A stretch of 64,000 nucleotides of DNA, from contig CAMVFZ010000007.1 in the NCBI GenBank assembly GCA_947166905.1, forward strand, positions 1 to 64,000. The letters run 5' to 3'. Position numbers and translations under genes: made by a program. Positions 1 to 7,891 of this stretch are shown in pieces (the stretch's first letter is position 1; each line of letters starts with the position of its first letter). The notes below the pieces were generated by a model that was not told where the DNA came from, did no database searches, and saw nothing but the letters and a program-made list of their open reading frames with translations. This stretch comes from an uncultured Prevotellaceae bacterium. GTDB lineage: Bacteria > Bacteroidota > Bacteroidia > Bacteroidales > UBA932.

Positions 1-54
1 CAGAACTGCAGCAAACGCTGCTGCAATAACTAAATATATGTAATGTCTTTTCAT
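1..54 (-). CDS. 5' end of an exported protein, cut by the window edge
   Basis: Only the first 18 codons are inside the window. They read MKRHYIYLVIAAAFAAVL, a basic start followed by a hydrophobic stretch, so a signal peptide or N-terminal membrane anchor. The start codon lies 4 bp downstream of the stop of the FKBP lipoprotein gene on the same strand, so the two are probably co-transcribed. Nothing about the mature protein can be said. Confidence 0.6.
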   Translation of the reverse strand, partial: MKRHYIYLVIAAAFAAVL

Positions 55-58
55 AATC

Positions 59-610
59 TTACTCTGATACTTCTACTATTTCCAAAGCATAAGCTAGTGC
101 AGAGTTTGCAGGAATCGTGCCTAACTCTTTACTGCCGAAGCCATATTTGCCGGAAAACAGCACATAGCACTGCTCTCCGGCCCTAACACCTATCAGCCCG
201 TTTTTTAGACCCTTCACCAGTTTGTCTGAAGAAAGGTCCACTGTAACCGGCTGGAACTTGTCCAGGTCTGTGGTATCGCGGCCTGCCTGTTTGGCAATGT
301 CGTAGATGTTGGTATCGAACAAATTGTTTATTGCGATTGATGCGGAAGGCAGAGTAAAGCCTGCATAGTAGAACTTTACGGTGCCGGAAGCCTTGAGGGT
401 ATCCCCAAGTCCATCGGCCAGGATTACTCTCTGGCTGCCCTTGCGGGTTACAGAGTAGGCTTTTCCTGTCTCATCGGCGCTGATAAGGGACTTTACCAGG
501 GACTCTATCTTGGTCTCCTGGCTGGAATACAGGTTCTTTACGCTTTCCTTGGAGCAAGCTGCCAGGGCAAGCGCAATTATCAGGGCCGATATTATCCTAT
601 TTGCCTTCAT
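59..610 (-). CDS. FKBP-type peptidyl-prolyl isomerase lipoprotein (GldI-like)
   Basis: A 183-residue predicted lipoprotein. The signal peptide ends in a lipobox LAAC with Cys19. The C-terminal half has the FKBP pattern: a YYAG strand, a V-KGLKNGLIGVRAGE segment (the usual 'v.Gl.e.l..mk.Ge' helix/strand), the YGFG loop and a closing hydrophobic strand. FKBPs of this kind catalyse proline cis-trans isomerisation during protein folding; being lipidated it should act in the periplasm. Start: ATG at 610 preferred over an in-frame TTG just upstream. The 5' end overlaps the 3' end of the DHH phosphoesterase gene by 14 bp, so the genes form an operon. Whether it is the gliding/T9SS-linked GldI or one of the general FKBPs cannot be told from sequence alone; the active-site signature is weak in the first half of the domain. 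Confidence 0.8.
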   Translation of the reverse strand: MKANRIISALIIALALAACSKESVKNLYSSQETKIESLVKSLISADETGKAYSVTRKGSQRVILADGLGDTLKASGTVKFYYAGFTLPSASIAINNLFDTNIYDIAKQAGRDTTDLDKFQPVTVDLSSDKLVKGLKNGLIGVRAGEQCYVLFSGKYGFGSKELGTIPANSALAYALEIVEVSE

Positions 611-1643
611 CAAAAAATTCTTTTACCGTCCTTTCCAGGAAAGCGGGAGCCTCTTTCTGGTTAGCTATATCCCCAGGGAAGAAAAGCTTTCCGCCTGCAG
701 CGTTTTCATGGCCGCCTCCATGGCAGTAAATCTTTGTATAATTTTGTGCCGACGTCCCTTTTTTGGAGCGTACGGACACCCTGAAGTGCTCTTTGTCTTC
801 CTTTATTAAAATACTCATCCTGACGCGGCTTATCGCCAGAGGCATGTTGACGAAGCCTTCAGTGTCACCGTCGCCAAGATTGTATGCTTCAAGGTCTTCT
901 TTATACAATACCATATATGCCACATTCTGGGGCGTAATGGTAAGGCGTCTGTCCAGCAGCATTCCCAGTGCGCGAAGCCTGTTTTCTCCATAGTGCCAGT
1001 TTACCTTTTCTACTATGGCGTCCCTGTTAACCCCCGCTGCAAGTAGCTGTGAGGCCATTTCCAGGGTGCTGGGCCAGGTGGAATTCGCAAAATTGTTGGT
1101 ATCGGTTGTCATACCCGCCATCAAGGCGTTTCCGGCCTCCGGGTCGATGTTTCCCATACCCTTGCCCTCCAGCTCCTTGAGCAGCCAGTACACAAGTTCC
1201 GATGTCGATGAAATCTCGGTCTCCGATATCGTCAGGCTGAACTCTTCCCTTTGGGGGTTCAGGTGATGGTCTATAAGCACCCTGGGCGCTTTGCTTGCCT
1301 TGATTACTTCTTCAAGGCCTGCGCCTCTTGAGAGGCAGTTCATGTCCAGGATAATCAGCAGGTCGCATCCCGCGATCCAGCTTTTGACAGCATCGGCGTC
1401 ATCGGTATAAACAAGGCATCTGGCCTTGGCTCCGCCTTCCAATAGGAAGGCCAAATTGGAGCTTATCGGATCCGGGAAAATGCATCTGACATCTTTGCCA
1501 AGGCTTTCCAGCCAACAGGCCATGCCCAGGCTGCTGCCCAGCGCATCGCCGTCGGGATGGGTATGCGCAATGGTTGCAACCTTCTTGCAAGATGCTGCAT
1601 ACTGGCCCAGAAGGGCTGCGCTGTGGGGGATGTCGACAGTCAT
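597..1643 (-). CDS. DHH-family phosphoesterase, NrnA-like (nanoRNase / pAp phosphatase)
   Basis: 348 residues, typical for bifunctional oligoribonuclease/PAP phosphatase NrnA, which degrades 2-5-nt RNAs to mononucleotides and dephosphorylates pAp in the cytoplasm. Visible motifs: HTHPDGDALGSSL (residues 27-39, metal-binding motif I), ILDMN (motif II), the eponymous DHH in LIDHHLN, and the DHHA1 glycine-rich GGGHENAAGG near the C-terminus. The ATG at 1643 is chosen; an in-frame TTG 21 bp upstream sits inside the promoter -7 box (1662-1670) and is unlikely. It is the first gene of the operon with the FKBP lipoprotein and diverges from the unknown membrane protein at 1751. Substrate choice among small DHH enzymes (NrnA, c-di-AMP pGpG/pApA hydrolase) is inferred, not shown. 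Confidence 0.88.
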   Translation of the reverse strand: MTVDIPHSAALLGQYAASCKKVATIAHTHPDGDALGSSLGMACWLESLGKDVRCIFPDPISSNLAFLLEGGAKARCLVYTDDADAVKSWIAGCDLLIILDMNCLSRGAGLEEVIKASKAPRVLIDHHLNPQREEFSLTISETEISSTSELVYWLLKELEGKGMGNIDPEAGNALMAGMTTDTNNFANSTWPSTLEMASQLLAAGVNRDAIVEKVNWHYGENRLRALGMLLDRRLTITPQNVAYMVLYKEDLEAYNLGDGDTEGFVNMPLAISRVRMSILIKEDKEHFRVSVRSKKGTSAQNYTKIYCHGGGHENAAGGKLFFPGDIANQKEAPAFLERTVKEFFDEGK

Positions 1644-1661
1644 TTTCAAAACTCCAGTATG

Positions 1662-1670
1662 CAAAAGTAC
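1662..1670 (-). promoter_or_regulatory. Bacteroidota -7 box for the DHH/FKBP operon
   Basis: Read on the minus strand this is TACTTTTGC, a full match to TAnnTTTGY. It lies about 19 bp before the chosen ATG at 1643. No TTTG is found at the ideal upstream spacing (a TTG occurs 24 bp away), so the -33 element is weak. Confidence 0.5.
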
Positions 1671-1678
1671 AAATTATA

Positions 1679-1710
1679 TTGCATTTCATAAATCAATTTT
1701 TTAACTTTGT
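1679..1710 (+). promoter_or_regulatory. Promoter (-33 TTG, -7 TAACTTTGT) for the gene at 1751
   Basis: TTG at 1679-1681 is followed by a 20-bp spacer and TAACTTTGT at 1702-1710, matching the Bacteroidota vegetative promoter. The predicted leader is about 35 nt. It is back to back with the minus-strand promoter of the DHH gene. Confidence 0.6.
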
Positions 1711-1750
1711 CCGACAATTGTTGAAAAAGAATAATAAAAACACAACAATA

Positions 1751-2467
1751 ATGAACGAAACACTTAAAAAGGTACTACAGTACTGCATTCTCCCTTTGGC
1801 TATCGTAGCTCTCGCATGGGCTTGGTGGTCAGGCATTCAGAAACCTGTGAAGTTTGATAAAGAGAAGGACGCACGTTCCCAGGTAGCTATCCAGCGCCTC
1901 AAGGATATCCGTGACCTTCAGGTTGCTTACAAGAGCGTTAATGGTAAGTTCGCTTCCACTCTTGATTCGCTTGTCCTTTTCTACAACACTGGTAAACTTG
2001 ACGTTGTTCTCCAGGTTGGTTCAAAGGATGACTCTCTTGCAGTTGTTAAGACAGAGGCTTACAAGAAGCAGCTCAAGACTGCCAACAAGAAGATCACTGA
2101 GGCCGAGCTTCAGCAGAAACTTTATGAACTTTACACCAAGGGTGCTCGTGTAATCGCAACAATGAAGACTCAGGTTGATGTTAAGGATACCCTTTTCAAC
2201 CATCGTGAGAACTTCGTTATCGATTCTATCAAGTACATTCCTTTCTCTGGTGGTATGGAGGTAGAGATGGAGTCTGATATCAGAAAGGTATCAGGTGTTG
2301 ATGTTCCTCTGTTCGAGGCCCGTATGCCTTACAAGGCTCTCCTCAAGGGCATGGATCGTCAGCTCATCATCAATCTTAACGACCAGAGGGAAAAGAGCAA
2401 CCAGTATGTAGGCCTTATGGTAGGTAGCGTTAACGCTCCTAACAATAACGCCGGTAACTGGGAGTAA
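1751..2467 (+). CDS. Conserved membrane-anchored protein of unknown function
   Basis: 238 residues starting MNETLKKVLQYCILPLAI. One hydrophobic segment at about residues 10-27 is followed by a mostly charged, helical domain: RSQVAIQRLKDIRDLQ directly after the membrane segment, then a lysine/glutamate-rich stretch (LKTANKKITEAELQQK) that looks coiled-coil-like. A hydrophobic N-terminal segment running into a long helix and a DLQ-AYK-NGKF pattern recalls type II pseudopilins, but the glycine/glutamate processing site is absent, so this is only a resemblance. The start is the ATG after the promoter at 1679-1710; an open frame continues upstream but overlaps that promoter. It precedes DUF3822 and rsmD by 6 bp and is probably co-transcribed with them. 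Codons are strongly U- and G-ending (GTT, AAG, CTT), which may mean good expression. Confidence 0.8.
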   Translation: MNETLKKVLQYCILPLAIVALAWAWWSGIQKPVKFDKEKDARSQVAIQRLKDIRDLQVAYKSVNGKFASTLDSLVLFYNTGKLDVVLQVGSKDDSLAVVKTEAYKKQLKTANKKITEAELQQKLYELYTKGARVIATMKTQVDVKDTLFNHRENFVIDSIKYIPFSGGMEVEMESDIRKVSGVDVPLFEARMPYKALLKGMDRQLIINLNDQREKSNQYVGLMVGSVNAPNNNAGNWE

Positions 2468-2473
2468 TCTTCC

Positions 2474-3163
2474 ATGGATTCGGTATATAATAAAGAGACA
2501 GGAATATCCATTCAAGTATCCTTGAGTGGATATTCTTTTAAGGTATCAGGCCCGGAGGGTGTCAACCGCAGCGAGTGGTTGCCCGCCGGCCGCCTTTTTA
2601 CTACCCCGGAGTTCCAGCGCAGGTATCAGGGGGTAGAGATTTCCCTGTTTACTCCCAAGGTGGCTCTTGTACCGGAGCACTTCTTCAGCCGTGACGGCGC
2701 CCGCGCCGCTCTGGCAGAGGTCGCACGTCTTGGGGATTCAGATTTTGTGGAGTACATCCCGGTGCCCAAGTACGGCGCAGTGATGGTGTATTCCAATTCA
2801 ATAGGGGAGTCGCTTTCAGAGACTATCTCCAAGACAGTCTATGACACTTCTGGCAATGCTGCCAGGGTGCTTCCGGAACTGTGGTTCATCCTGCGGGACC
2901 TGCAGCAGTGCCCGGACTATAATAAAATATTGTGTTCCTGGCGCGACGGCTGGCTGTACATGGCTATAGCCCAGGGCAGCAGCCTTCTTCTGGCCAATGT
3001 CTTTGAAGCTGCGGACTTTACTACGGCGGAGTATTTCATTTTCCTTGCCATGAAGCGCCTTCAGCTTAATCCGGAGGTCTCTTCCATTTGCTTCAGGACA
3101 CCATTGGAGTACGATCAGGAGATGTCTCTGTACCGTTACTTTAAATCTGTAGAGCAGCTTTAA
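2474..3163 (+). CDS. DUF3822 family protein
   Basis: 229 residues with no signal peptide. I place it in DUF3822, a Bacteroidota-restricted family almost always found next to rsmD, on the basis of length, general character (alternating strands, EHFF and YIPVPKYGAVMVYSN segments, C-terminal FRTPLEYDQEMSLYRYF) and position. The fold is thought to resemble the actin/ASKHA group, but no phosphate-binding loop is obvious. Its stop codon TAA is immediately followed by the ATG of rsmD, so translation of the two is probably coupled. Biochemical role unknown. Confidence 0.8.
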   Translation: MDSVYNKETGISIQVSLSGYSFKVSGPEGVNRSEWLPAGRLFTTPEFQRRYQGVEISLFTPKVALVPEHFFSRDGARAALAEVARLGDSDFVEYIPVPKYGAVMVYSNSIGESLSETISKTVYDTSGNAARVLPELWFILRDLQQCPDYNKILCSWRDGWLYMAIAQGSSLLLANVFEAADFTTAEYFIFLAMKRLQLNPEVSSICFRTPLEYDQEMSLYRYFKSVEQL

Positions 3164-3697
3164 ATGAGAATTATTTCCGGCTCACTTAAGGGCAAGACTA
3201 TAACGCCTCCGGCCTCCTATAAGGCCCGTCCTACGACGGACTTTGCCAGGGAGGCTCTTTTTGATGTGCTCAATAATGAGTACGAGTTCGAGGACCTTAA
3301 GGTGCTGGATCTTTTTGGCGGCACGGGAGCCATTTCTTTTGAGTTCGTTTCCCGTGGTATCGGTCATGCCTGGTGCGTAGAGATGGCGCCTGCAAACGCT
3401 GCTTTTATTTCAAATGCAGCGCGTCAGCTTGGAATTGCTGACAAGCTTACCGTTGTACGCCACAATGTTTTTGATTTCATCCCCCTTTGTACGGAGAAGT
3501 TCGATCTTGTCTTTGCAGATCCTCCGTACGCTCTGGACGGACTGGATTCGCTGCCGGATCTTATCCTGGATTCCGGTATTCTGCACCCGGAGTGCTACTT
3601 CATCCTTGAGCACGGCTCGGAGCACTCTTTCAAGGCTCATCCCCGCTTTGTCAAGGAAAAAGTATACGGCCGCGTCCACTTCTCCTTCTTTGAATAG
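3164..3697 (+). CDS. rsmD: 16S rRNA (guanine(966)-N2)-methyltransferase RsmD
   Basis: 177 residues. It methylates G966 of 16S rRNA in the small subunit using S-adenosylmethionine. The N-terminus has the RsmD signature MRIISGSLKGK...RPTTDFAREALFD. The SAM-binding motif I is LDLFGGTGA (residues 48-56), and the catalytic N6/N2-methyltransferase motif IV is FADPPYA (117-123). Length is standard. The ATG follows the DUF3822 stop codon with no gap. It closes the three-gene operon that begins at 1751. Confidence 0.95.
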   Translation: MRIISGSLKGKTITPPASYKARPTTDFAREALFDVLNNEYEFEDLKVLDLFGGTGAISFEFVSRGIGHAWCVEMAPANAAFISNAARQLGIADKLTVVRHNVFDFIPLCTEKFDLVFADPPYALDGLDSLPDLILDSGILHPECYFILEHGSEHSFKAHPRFVKEKVYGRVHFSFFE

Positions 3698-3723
3698 CCA
3701 TATATTTTTTGAACAACGTTGCA

Positions 3724-3732
3724 TATTTTTGC
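3724..3732 (+). promoter_or_regulatory. Bacteroidota -7 box before the dicarboxylate symporter
   Basis: TATTTTTGC matches TAnnTTTGY and lies 20 bp before the ATG at 3753. No TTTG is seen 19-21 bp upstream. Confidence 0.4.
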
Positions 3733-3752
3733 AAAATAGAATTTAATTTAAA

Positions 3753-4958
3753 ATGTCGGTTTTAAAGAACTATAAGTCCACATTGCTGCTGCTTGCAGGC
3801 CTTATTGCCGGCGGAGTACTGGGCGCAGTGCTGGGAGAGGATGCAAGTGTATTGCAGCCCGTAGGAACCATCTTCCTGAATCTGATTTTCGTACTGGTTG
3901 TGCCGCTGGTTTTCCTGTCTGTGGCGCAGTCAATGGTGGTTTTGAGGCGAAACGAAATGATAGGCCGCGTGCTTGGCACCTCCTTCGGCGTCTTCCTTTT
4001 CATGTCCCTGGTCTGTGGAATCCTGGCCTACGTCGTGATGACATTGTGGAATCCTTTTACTGATGTATCTTCGCTTGGTGGCGCTGCTACCGGCGGTATT
4101 CTGGGAGAGGATGTAAATATTGCCGATGCCATCGCGGGCACCCTCACGGTGAACGACTTCCCGCTGCTGCTGTCTCGCGAGCACCTGCTGCCGCTAATAC
4201 TGTTCGCAGCGCTCTTTGGCATGGCAGTTTCCTTCCTTGGAGAAAAGGCTGCCACTATAGAGAAACTGATCTTTGAGGGCGGCGCCGTCGTTATGAAGAT
4301 TATGGACCTTGTGATGAAACTGGCCCCCATCGGCATAGGATGCTATTTTGCCTGTACTATTGGTCAGCTGGGCGGACAGATTGTAGGCAATTACCTTCAG
4401 GTTCTGGTAGCGGTTTGCGTTGTATGCGCAGTGGTATTCTTCGTTATCAATTCACTCTACGCCATGTATAGCAAGATACCTCTTGGCAAGTTCTGGAAGG
4501 AGATGATAGTGCCTTCAGCTACCGCCGTTGGTACCTGTTCTTCGGCCGCCTGTATCCCAATGAACATAGCAGCCGCGCAGAATATGGGCGTTAGCGAAAA
4601 GATAGCCGGCGGAGTGATTCCACTTGGCACTAACCTACACAAGGACGGTTCCGTAATCACCGGTATCGCAAAAGTTCTCTTTACCCTTTACTTCTTTGGA
4701 ATGCAGCCGTCCGGCATAGGTTCCGCTGCCCTGGTGATACTGCTGGCCCTTATGGTAAGCATCGTGGTAGGAGCCATTCCGGTCGGTGGTATGACCGGCG
4801 AGTTGCTGATCTGTGCGGTGCTGGGCATTGATCCGTCATTTGCCGCCACATTGCTAATCATCGGCACCATCTGCGACATCCCCGCCACCCTTGTAAACTC
4901 CACCGGCAACCTTGTAGCCGCCACTTTGGTAGACAGATTGACAATAAAAAAGCAATAA
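3753..4958 (+). CDS. Dicarboxylate/amino acid:cation symporter (DAACS/SLC1 family)
   Basis: 401 residues with eight or so hydrophobic segments and the re-entrant-loop motifs of the family: serine-rich TCSSAACIPMN (about residues 249-259, HP1), GTNLHKDGSVITG in the place of the NMDGT unwound helix, and CDIPATLVNSTGNLVAATLVDRL in the last helix. Such inner-membrane proteins take up glutamate, aspartate, serine/threonine or C4-dicarboxylates with Na+ or H+. The NLHKDG version of the NMDGT motif and ACIPMN after the serine stretch differ from glutamate transporters, so the substrate may be another small amino or carboxylic acid. It has its own -7 box and stands alone. Confidence 0.88.
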   Translation: MSVLKNYKSTLLLLAGLIAGGVLGAVLGEDASVLQPVGTIFLNLIFVLVVPLVFLSVAQSMVVLRRNEMIGRVLGTSFGVFLFMSLVCGILAYVVMTLWNPFTDVSSLGGAATGGILGEDVNIADAIAGTLTVNDFPLLLSREHLLPLILFAALFGMAVSFLGEKAATIEKLIFEGGAVVMKIMDLVMKLAPIGIGCYFACTIGQLGGQIVGNYLQVLVAVCVVCAVVFFVINSLYAMYSKIPLGKFWKEMIVPSATAVGTCSSAACIPMNIAAAQNMGVSEKIAGGVIPLGTNLHKDGSVITGIAKVLFTLYFFGMQPSGIGSAALVILLALMVSIVVGAIPVGGMTGELLICAVLGIDPSFAATLLIIGTICDIPATLVNSTGNLVAATLVDRLTIKKQ

Positions 4959-4994
4959 GCTGCATTGATTGATTATCAGGAACTTACGTAATTT

Positions 4995-5018
4995 GCTTGT
5001 CACATTTTGACGACAAGC
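4995..5018. other. Short inverted repeat between symporter and lipoprotein genes
   Basis: GCTTGTC (4995-5001) and GACAAGC (5012-5018) form a perfect 7-bp stem with a 10-nt loop, 36 bp after the symporter stop. There is no T-run on the plus strand, so it is a weak terminator at best; it could also be a processing or regulatory hairpin. The remaining gap to 5103 shows no clear promoter. Confidence 0.35.
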
Positions 5019-5103
5019 GAAACAGCTAACTCGTTGATTTGGAACGATGTTTGATTTTAAGGAACGTTGAAAGAATAAAACGTGTACTTAAAACCAAACA
5101 AAA

Positions 5104-7137
5104 ATGCGTAAGTATTTTTATTTCCTGCCACTGGCAGCCTTTATCTTTTTGTGCTCCTGCACAAAGGACGAGGCCGATGCCACTACCGTAGATGTGAATC
5201 CCGGAGGCAGTACAACAACCCTTACCGATCCCGCACTTGCGTGGAGTTCCACTTCCGTTACGGCCGTTTTGGGACAGGCCGTCACTTTCCCAACCCTTAC
5301 AAATAAATATAACGTAAGCGTCACTTACTCTTCTTCCAACACCGGCGTGGCTACCCTCACTTCCGATGGTACCGTAACCATCGTCGCCGTAGGCGCAGCA
5401 ACAATCACGGCAGCATCGGCAGCGACGGATACCTATTCCGCCGGCAGCGCATCTTATACCATCACCGTGACCGACGGCCAGGACAGCGGCGCAGGCACGT
5501 TCAAATACGCCAGCACCGGAGATCCTGAATCGGATGACGACATCTCAAATACTACTTTCACAAGGATGGTGACCGTCACTTATGCAAGCGGTGGAGCAAC
5601 CGTATCCGGCCTTCCCACATCGGGAATTACAGCCAGCGTCAGCGGAAACAATGTAACCCTGACCAATACGGCAGACGAAAATGTGGTCTATAAGCTCACC
5701 GGAACGGCATCGGACGGCTTCTTCAAACTTTACAGCAGCAAGAAGCAGGCTATCCTTCTGGACGGCGTGTCCCTTACCTGCTCAAGCGGCGCGGCCATAA
5801 ACAACCAGAGCAAGAAGCGCACCTTCGTAATGGTAGAGGGCAAGAACACCCTTGCCGATGGCTCCTCGGCCGCCTACTCATCCGGCGAAGAAGATATGAA
5901 GTCCGTGTTCTTCAGCGAGGGCCAGCTGGTATTCAGCGGCACCGGCTCGCTTACCTTAACGGCCAACAACAAGCAGTCGAAGAGCGGCATCGTCTCCGAT
6001 GATTACGTGCGCTTCATGAATAATCCTACCGTAAGCGTTACCGCAGGCAGCTCCGCCGGACACGGCGTCCGCGGTAAGGACTGTGTTCAGATAAGCGGCG
6101 GCAACCTTAGCGTAAATACTTCTGCTGCAATGAAAAAAGCCATCGGCTCCGATGACTATGTTCTTGTAGAGGGCGGCACCACCGATATCACCGTGACCGG
6201 CGGCGTGGCCTACGACAGCGAAGACAAGGAATACACCGGTTCTGCCGGCATCAAGGCCGACAACTACTTTGCAATGACCGGCGGCACCGTGACCATCAAG
6301 AATACCGGAAACGGCGGCAAGGGCATCAGCGCAGGCAGCTATGACTACGACTCTACCAATCACACTGTAGATGACAGCTACATTACCGGCGGCACCCTTA
6401 CCATCACTACCTCTGGCAGCGAGGTTAACGACGTATCGGCCAAGGGCATGAAGATAGGCTGGGTAACCAAGAACGGCAGCGGCGACAGGGCAACTGTAAC
6501 CGGAAACGCCGGCAACCTGAAGATAAACGGTGGCAAAGTCATCATCAACTGCACCAAATGCGAAGGCATGGAAGCCAAGGGCAACATGACCTTCGTGGGC
6601 GGAGAGGTTTATGTGTTCTCCAATGCCGATGATGCCGTCAACTGCCAGGGAGAAATGAATGTGAACGGCGGATACTTATATGCCTACTCTTCCGGCAACG
6701 ATGCCCTGGATGCCAACCACGATCTTAAGCTGAACGGCGGCTATGTGTTTGCCGTAACCAGCAAGGGTGCTCCCGAGGTCGCGATTGATGCCAATACCGA
6801 GGGCGGCTACAAACTCTATATTAACAGTGGAGTGACGATGGTTGCCTATGGCGGCCTTGAGAGGAATTATTCCGCCTCACAGAAGGTTTACAGCATGTCC
6901 GCTACTGCTAACAAGTGGAACGCCCTTTACGGCGACAACGCCTTCATCGCGGCGTTCAAAACCCCTTCCGGAGCCTCCTCGTTGGCCGTTTCGGCCCCTT
7001 CACTCAGCAAGGGCTACAAGGATGTCAGCGTTGGCAGCTCCCTTTGCAACGGAATCTGGGCCGTATCCGGCATCTCCGGCGGCTCATCCGTTTCCCTTGG
7101 AACCTATAACAACAACGGTGGCGGTGGTCCAAGGTAA
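5104..7137 (+). CDS. Lipoprotein with Big2-like and Cthe_2159-type (DUF4353) beta-helix carbohydrate-binding domains
   Basis: 677 residues. The signal peptide ends FLCSC, with Cys19 as the likely lipidated residue. Residues of about 45-125 look like a bacterial Ig-like (Big2) domain: VTYSSSNTGVATLTSDGTVTIVAVGAATITA. From about residue 155 to 610 there are many short Gly/Asn/Thr-rich strands with rungs such as ISGGNLSVNTS, MTGGTVTIKNTG, INGGKVIINCTK, VNGGYLYAYSSGNDALDA and LNGGYVFAVTSKG, the pattern of the right-handed beta-helix family named carbohydrate-binding domain / DUF4353, whose Clostridium thermocellum member binds acidic polysaccharides. It should sit on the cell surface or in the periplasm and bind glycans; no catalytic residues are recognised. 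A Gly-rich NNNGGGGPR tail ends it. It is transcribed alone and terminates at a shared bidirectional hairpin. Confidence 0.85.
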   Translation: MRKYFYFLPLAAFIFLCSCTKDEADATTVDVNPGGSTTTLTDPALAWSSTSVTAVLGQAVTFPTLTNKYNVSVTYSSSNTGVATLTSDGTVTIVAVGAATITAASAATDTYSAGSASYTITVTDGQDSGAGTFKYASTGDPESDDDISNTTFTRMVTVTYASGGATVSGLPTSGITASVSGNNVTLTNTADENVVYKLTGTASDGFFKLYSSKKQAILLDGVSLTCSSGAAINNQSKKRTFVMVEGKNTLADGSSAAYSSGEEDMKSVFFSEGQLVFSGTGSLTLTANNKQSKSGIVSDDYVRFMNNPTVSVTAGSSAGHGVRGKDCVQISGGNLSVNTSAAMKKAIGSDDYVLVEGGTTDITVTGGVAYDSEDKEYTGSAGIKADNYFAMTGGTVTIKNTGNGGKGISAGSYDYDSTNHTVDDSYITGGTLTITTSGSEVNDVSAKGMKIGWVTKNGSGDRATVTGNAGNLKINGGKVIINCTKCEGMEAKGNMTFVGGEVYVFSNADDAVNCQGEMNVNGGYLYAYSSGNDALDANHDLKLNGGYVFAVTSKGAPEVAIDANTEGGYKLYINSGVTMVAYGGLERNYSASQKVYSMSATANKWNALYGDNAFIAAFKTPSGASSLAVSAPSLSKGYKDVSVGSSLCNGIWAVSGISGGSSVSLGTYNNNGGGGPR

Positions 7138-7140
7138 AGA

Positions 7141-7251
7141 GCGTGAAATGTAACTCATTGATATACCCTTTTATAAGCAAAAGTGGGGTGCCGTTTTTTG
7201 GTGCCCCACTTTGTGTTAATGATATGTTACTTAGTTAGTTACATTTCACGC
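7141..7251. repeat. 111-bp segment bounded by 15-bp perfect inverted repeats
   Basis: The first 15 bases (7141-7155, starting GCGTGAAATG) are the exact reverse complement of 7237-7251. Inside lies the terminator hairpin 7180-7212. No target-site duplication is visible (AGA on the left, GCC on the right), so it is probably a nested terminator structure for the two convergent genes, not a mobile element. Confidence 0.6.
7180..7212. terminator. Bidirectional rho-independent terminator
   Basis: AAAGTGGGG(TGCC) pairs with (GGTG)CCCCACTTT through 9 Watson-Crick pairs plus two wobble and two further GC pairs, with a T-rich 7-nt loop. A-rich and T-rich flanks make it usable from both sides. It separates the beta-helix lipoprotein (plus) from the minus-strand operon ending at 7261. 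Confidence 0.7.
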
Positions 7252-7260
7252 GCCCGAAGA

Positions 7261-7866
7261 CTAGAAACAGTATCCGACGCCAATTTTGAGGGAATTGATG
7301 CGGTTGGAAACAGGATAATCCATGCCCTTGGTTACGCCGTAGTCGTAGCCGAGGGTAATTTTGAATTTCTCGGAGAAAACGATGCCGGCAGCAACGCCAA
7401 TCTGAACGTGAATCCTGTTTAGTGCATTCTTTCCGAAGACTTTGTCGTCGTAATCATCATCATCGTCAAAGTAATCTTTGTTTGCGCTTGTGCTTCCGAA
7501 GGTTCCCACATTGATGCTGGGTCCTGCAGAAATAAAGAATCTGGCAGTTTCACTGGCCGGAATATAGTATGCATAGTGAACGGGAACGCGAAGATAATTT
7601 GCCTTAACCTTGCCTGCAGCCTGGTCTACGCATTTGTAGTCCCAGAAAAGGCCGGTGGAAATAACGGATGATTCAATGGAAATAGGGATATCGTAACCTA
7701 CTCCGGCATAGAAACCATTGAAGTCTACGCTTGCGGAAACGCCGTTAGTGCTCATGGATACCTTTGATCCAAGATAACCTGCCTCTACGCTCCACTGCGC
7801 GTTCTGCGCATTCATGGAAGCCGCTCCAATAATAAAGGCGGCAAAAAGTACGATTAGTTTTTTCAT
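7261..7866 (-). CDS. Outer-membrane beta-barrel protein (PorT/OmpW-like)
   Basis: 201 residues with a signal peptide (MKKLIVLFAAFIIGAASMNAQ) and a mature part of alternating amphipathic strands ending in an aromatic residue (IGVGYCF), as expected for an 8-stranded outer-membrane barrel. An aspartate-rich loop (DYFDDDDDYDDK, about residues 132-143) may be a surface or metal-binding loop. Family: small OM barrels annotated as outer membrane beta-barrel/PorT family proteins in Bacteroidota; no enzymatic function is implied. It is the last gene of the minus-strand run, 25 bp after the HerA-like ATPase gene. Confidence 0.8.
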   Translation of the reverse strand: MKKLIVLFAAFIIGAASMNAQNAQWSVEAGYLGSKVSMSTNGVSASVDFNGFYAGVGYDIPISIESSVISTGLFWDYKCVDQAAGKVKANYLRVPVHYAYYIPASETARFFISAGPSINVGTFGSTSANKDYFDDDDDYDDKVFGKNALNRIHVQIGVAAGIVFSEKFKITLGYDYGVTKGMDYPVSNRINSLKIGVGYCF

Positions 7867-7891
7867 AATTAAATGATTGGTTTATAAATGA

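Noticed and set aside
1574..1750. N-terminal extension of the unknown membrane protein
   Set aside because: It overlaps the DHH gene and both promoters; ATG 1751 directly precedes a proper membrane-anchor sequence.
7141..7251. Miniature inverted-repeat transposable element
   Set aside because: No target-site duplication and the content is a working terminator for convergent genes.
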